A DNA stretch of 64,000 nucleotides, taken from assembly GCF_023074835.1 (NCBI RefSeq), contig NZ_JALLGW010000001.1:1674001-1738000 (forward strand), in the 5' to 3' direction. The stretch is from Halomarina salina (GTDB taxonomy: Archaea; Halobacteriota; Halobacteria; Halobacteriales; Haloarculaceae). A model generated the notes under the pieces. The model searched no databases and was not told the DNA's origin. It worked only from the letters and a program-made list of their open reading frames with translations. Below are positions 62,021-64,000 of this stretch, piece after piece. The position numbers were made by a program, and so were the translations under genes. Each line of letters opens with the position of its first letter. Positions within the stretch are counted from its first letter, which is position 1.

Positions 62021-62698
62021 TCACCCCTCCTTATCGAACACGAGGCAGTAGCTGTGGTCGTAGCCGTAGCCGTACGTCCCCTCGCCGTCCTCGTCCTCGC
62101 CCTCCCAGGTGACGACCACCTCTCCCTCGAACCAGAACCGCTCGGCGAGTACCTCCGCGACGTCCCACGCGAGCGTCGTCACCGCTCCCTCGAACGTCAT
62201 GTTCGAGACGTCGACGAGGACGTGGCCGCCCTCTCCGAGCAGTCCGTCGACGTGGGCGAAGACACGTCCGAGGTCCGCGAGGTACTCGTCGTACTCCCGC
62301 CCGCGCTCCTCGTAGTTCGTCAGGGGGTCGCGCTCCATCACCGCCAGCATGTACGGCGGCGAGGTGAGACAGCAGTCGGCCCGCGGGAAGCCGTCGTAAC
62401 TCTCGGCGTCGAGTGCGTCGCCGTGGACGACTCGCTCGGGGTGGTCGAGTGCCTCGCGGACGAACGCGACCCGGTCGGCGTCGTACTCGACGCCGTAGGC
62501 CTCGCGGTCCATGCGCTCGGCGACGCGGAGCGTCGTCCCGAATCCCGCGAACGGGTCGAGGACGGTGTCGCCGGGGTCGGTGAACTCGCCGAGGAAGTGT
62601 TCGACGTACGATGCCGGGGTTCTGGGGTCGGCGTCGTCCGCGAACGCCTCCGGGAGCGCGAACTCGAACTCGTGGGCGAGGTGGAGGTACGTCTGCAC
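62021..62698 (-). CDS. DNA methyltransferase-like protein (TSPPY motif)
   Basis: 225 residues. SAM motif I is DPFAGFGTT and the catalytic motif IV is LTSPPYML, in the order I then IV, as in m4C/m6A methyltransferases of the alpha/gamma type. The first part YLHLAHEFEFALPEAF and the end GYDHSYCLVFDKEG resemble small orphan methylases. No restriction endonuclease or specificity subunit lies adjacent. The GTG at 62698 was chosen: GGTAAAACC (62722-62730, minus strand TATA) sits 25-30 bases upstream. The longer ATG at 62779 would overlap the crotonase gene. Confidence 0.8.
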   Translation of the reverse strand: MQTYLHLAHEFEFALPEAFADDADPRTPASYVEHFLGEFTDPGDTVLDPFAGFGTTLRVAERMDREAYGVEYDADRVAFVREALDHPERVVHGDALDAESYDGFPRADCCLTSPPYMLAVMERDPLTNYEERGREYDEYLADLGRVFAHVDGLLGEGGHVLVDVSNMTFEGAVTTLAWDVAEVLAERFWFEGEVVVTWEGEDEDGEGTYGYGYDHSYCLVFDKEG

Positions 62699-62721
62699 GG
62701 GGCGTGAGAGGCGGAGCGGAC

Positions 62722-62730
62722 GGTAAAACC
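62722..62730 (-). promoter_or_regulatory. TATA box of the methyltransferase gene
   Basis: On the minus strand GGTTTTACC lies at the position expected for a leaderless start at the GTG 62698. It decides between this start and the longer ATG frame. Confidence 0.5.
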
Positions 62731-62741
62731 TCTGCCCCCGA

Positions 62742-63557
62742 CTACCGGTCGACGCCCTCTCCGCCGCGTCCCTCGCCACCGGCGAACCGCGCCGCGCCCT
62801 CGTCGGCGGCGTCGAGCGCCTTCGTCCCGTGCCACGCCTCGACTTTGAGTCCGGTCTCCAGGGACTCCCCGAGACCGTCGTACAGCGCCGCGCGGTCGGT
62901 GCGGACCGTCGCCTGGGGATGCTCGGCGATGCCTTCGGCCAGTGAGCGGGCCGCCGCCAGCGCCTCGCCGGAGTCGACGACGCGGTCAGCGAGGCCCCAG
63001 TCGTGGGCCTCCTCGGCGTCGACCGCCCGCCCGGTCAGAATCATGTCGAGCGCCCGTCCTCGCCCGACGATGCGCGGGAGGCGCTGGGTGCCGCCGTCGA
63101 CGAGGGGGACGCCGAACCGCCGCTCGAAGCAGCCGAACGTGGCGTCCTCGGCGGCGACCCGCAGGTCACACCAGAGGGCGAGTTCCAGACCGCCCGCGAC
63201 GGCGTGGCCCTCGACGGCCGCGACGGTCGGCTTCTCCACCCGCATCCGGGAACAGCCCAGCCAGCCCTCGTCGCGGTCCTCCAGGTCCATCGCCTTCAGG
63301 TCCGCCCCGGCACAGAAGTCGTCGCCAGCGCCCGTGAGGACGCCCACCAGCGCCGCCTCGTCGGCGTCGAACCGTCGCCACGCGTCGCGCAGGCCGAGTG
63401 CGGTCCGGTCGTCGACCGCGTTGCGCGCGTCGGGGCGGTCGATAGTCACGACCGCGACGCCGCCGTCACGCTCGTAGCGGACCGTCTCGTGGTCGAAGGG
63501 TGCGTCGGGGTCGGTCGGGTCGTCGCTCCGGTCCCGGTGTTCGTCGGAGTCGCTCAT
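62742..63557 (-). CDS. Enoyl-CoA hydratase/isomerase (crotonase) family protein
   Basis: 271 residues. Oxyanion hole 1 is GDDFCAGADLKAM, oxyanion hole 2 is EGHAVAGGLELAL, and FGVPLVDGGTQRLPRIVGRGRAL is the crotonase signature. One of the two catalytic Glu positions of true enoyl-CoA hydratase (after GGLEL) is kept, the second looks like Asp in LVDGG, so a hydratase or other crotonase reaction is possible. A hydrophilic 30-residue N-terminal lead begins at the ATG 63557; upstream codons have no conserved character. Confidence 0.88.
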   Translation of the reverse strand: MSDSDEHRDRSDDPTDPDAPFDHETVRYERDGGVAVVTIDRPDARNAVDDRTALGLRDAWRRFDADEAALVGVLTGAGDDFCAGADLKAMDLEDRDEGWLGCSRMRVEKPTVAAVEGHAVAGGLELALWCDLRVAAEDATFGCFERRFGVPLVDGGTQRLPRIVGRGRALDMILTGRAVDAEEAHDWGLADRVVDSGEALAAARSLAEGIAEHPQATVRTDRAALYDGLGESLETGLKVEAWHGTKALDAADEGAARFAGGEGRGGEGVDR

Positions 63558-63674
63558 GGACCACCCGCGTCGGGGAGCGAGAAGAAGCCTCGGCCGAGAC
63601 GGGACGGCCCGCTGAGGCACGGTCGGTCAGGTCGTGGCCCGGACTTTTGTCGTCCGGTCGCGTCGTGTGGCCCG

Positions 63675-64000
63675 ATGGTGATTCCCGACCCCGCCGCGAG
63701 CGACGAACTCGTCGTCCTGTTCGTCCAACTCGCCGTGGTGCTCCTGCTGGCGACTGGGTTGGGAGCGCTCGCGCGACGTGCCGGCGCGCCTCCCGTCGTC
63801 GGCGAACTGCTGACCGGCGTCGTGCTCGGCCCCTCTCTCCTCGGACTGGTCGCGCCCGACCTCTACGCGGCGCTGTTCCCCACGGACGCGACGACGCTCC
63901 TCCTCGGCGTCTCGTCGGTCTGTCTCGTCGTGCTGATGACGGTCGTCGGGTTCGAGACGGACCTCGCCGTCGCGCGGGCGAGACCGGGGCAGACACTGCT
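63675..64000 (+). CDS. Cation/proton antiporter, CPA2 type (partial, cut by window edge)
   Basis: The first 108 residues are visible. Helix 1 (ELVVLFVQLAVVLLLATGLGALARR), the GAPPVVGELLTGVVLGPSLLG motif and helix 3 with VVLMTVVGFETDLAVARA are the start of the Kef/NapA-like Na+/H+ or K+/H+ antiporter family. The Asp pair in the core helix, which decides stoichiometry, lies beyond the edge. It is divergent from the crotonase gene. Confidence 0.85.
   Translation, partial: MVIPDPAASDELVVLFVQLAVVLLLATGLGALARRAGAPPVVGELLTGVVLGPSLLGLVAPDLYAALFPTDATTLLLGVSSVCLVVLMTVVGFETDLAVARARPGQTL

Noticed and set aside
1-64000. CRISPR arrays, rRNA operon, complete IS element or prophage
   Set aside because: I looked for regularly spaced direct repeats, rRNA-like conserved segments, transposase DDE motifs and phage structural genes and saw none. 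Only short dispersed inverted repeats are present.

Overview
The window looks like chromosomal DNA from a halophilic archaeon (class Halobacteria). Support for this comes from very high GC with strong third-position GC, and from proteins that are heavily acidic. Several genes have a TATA-like box about 25-30 bases before the start codon and no leader. Archaeal tRNA-modification genes (TrmY, archaeosine TgtA, ArcS, RaSEA), Bat-type HTH-10 regulators and Tat-exported lipoproteins are also present. One tRNA gene (Pro, anticodon CGG) is visible. I see no CRISPR array, rRNA, complete insertion sequence or prophage.

Layout. 1-5.7 kb: end of a sugar nucleotidyltransferase, glmS, a VOC protein, a site-2-type M50 protease, a collapsed SDR pseudogene and a PEBP-family protein. 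5.8-11.7 kb: an orphan iron-type solute-binding lipoprotein behind a DtxR-like palindrome, then mutS-mutL. 11.7-17.1 kb: an Excalibur-domain exported protein, a GH15 glucoamylase-type enzyme, and an SDR/VKOR-like/SPW-like operon. 17.3-24.4 kb: a sugar-nucleotide island with an Sqd1/Agl3-type UDP-sulfoquinovose synthase candidate, two more epimerases, a possible AglQ-like protein, a mini HTH-10 protein, and aglF and aglM facing apart. No glycosyltransferase lies in it. 24.6-32.2 kb: sugar isomerase-like protein, RND exporter divergent from a TrmB regulator, TrmY, half-size EamA protein, tRNA-Pro followed by a gene-poor region, an HTH-10 regulator and a small beta-sandwich protein.

32.3-38.5 kb: a complete five-gene Opp/Dpp-type peptide ABC operon on the minus strand. 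38.8-42.1 kb: APC and BCCT transporters, divergent; a BCCT carrier fits osmolyte uptake. 42.2-49.8 kb: many small housekeeping or unknown genes (internally duplicated protein, P-loop kinase, CHY zinc finger, two alpha/beta hydrolases, DsrE, cupin, Nudix, DUF4870, FilR1-type regulator, Tat lipase). 49.9-61 kb: the archaeosine genes tgtA, arcS and raSEA spread through one neighbourhood, with two tiny paralogous membrane proteins, a Gdt1-type cation transporter, SIMPL and AI-2E family proteins and a methyltransferase between them. 61-64 kb: tandem VanZ-like proteins, a DNA methyltransferase-like gene, a crotonase, and the start of a cation/proton antiporter cut by the window edge.

The strongest leads for something new are: the Sqd1-like gene with a perfect inverted repeat abutting its start codon, inside a sugar-nucleotide cluster; a shared TTAG-N6-CTAA palindrome before an iron-type binding protein and before a Mn/Ca-type transporter; the paired 57/59-residue membrane proteins with duplicated start regions; and a VKOR-like protein missing its first cysteine pair in an SDR/SPW operon. 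All functional assignments rest on motif recognition by eye; no database search was run.
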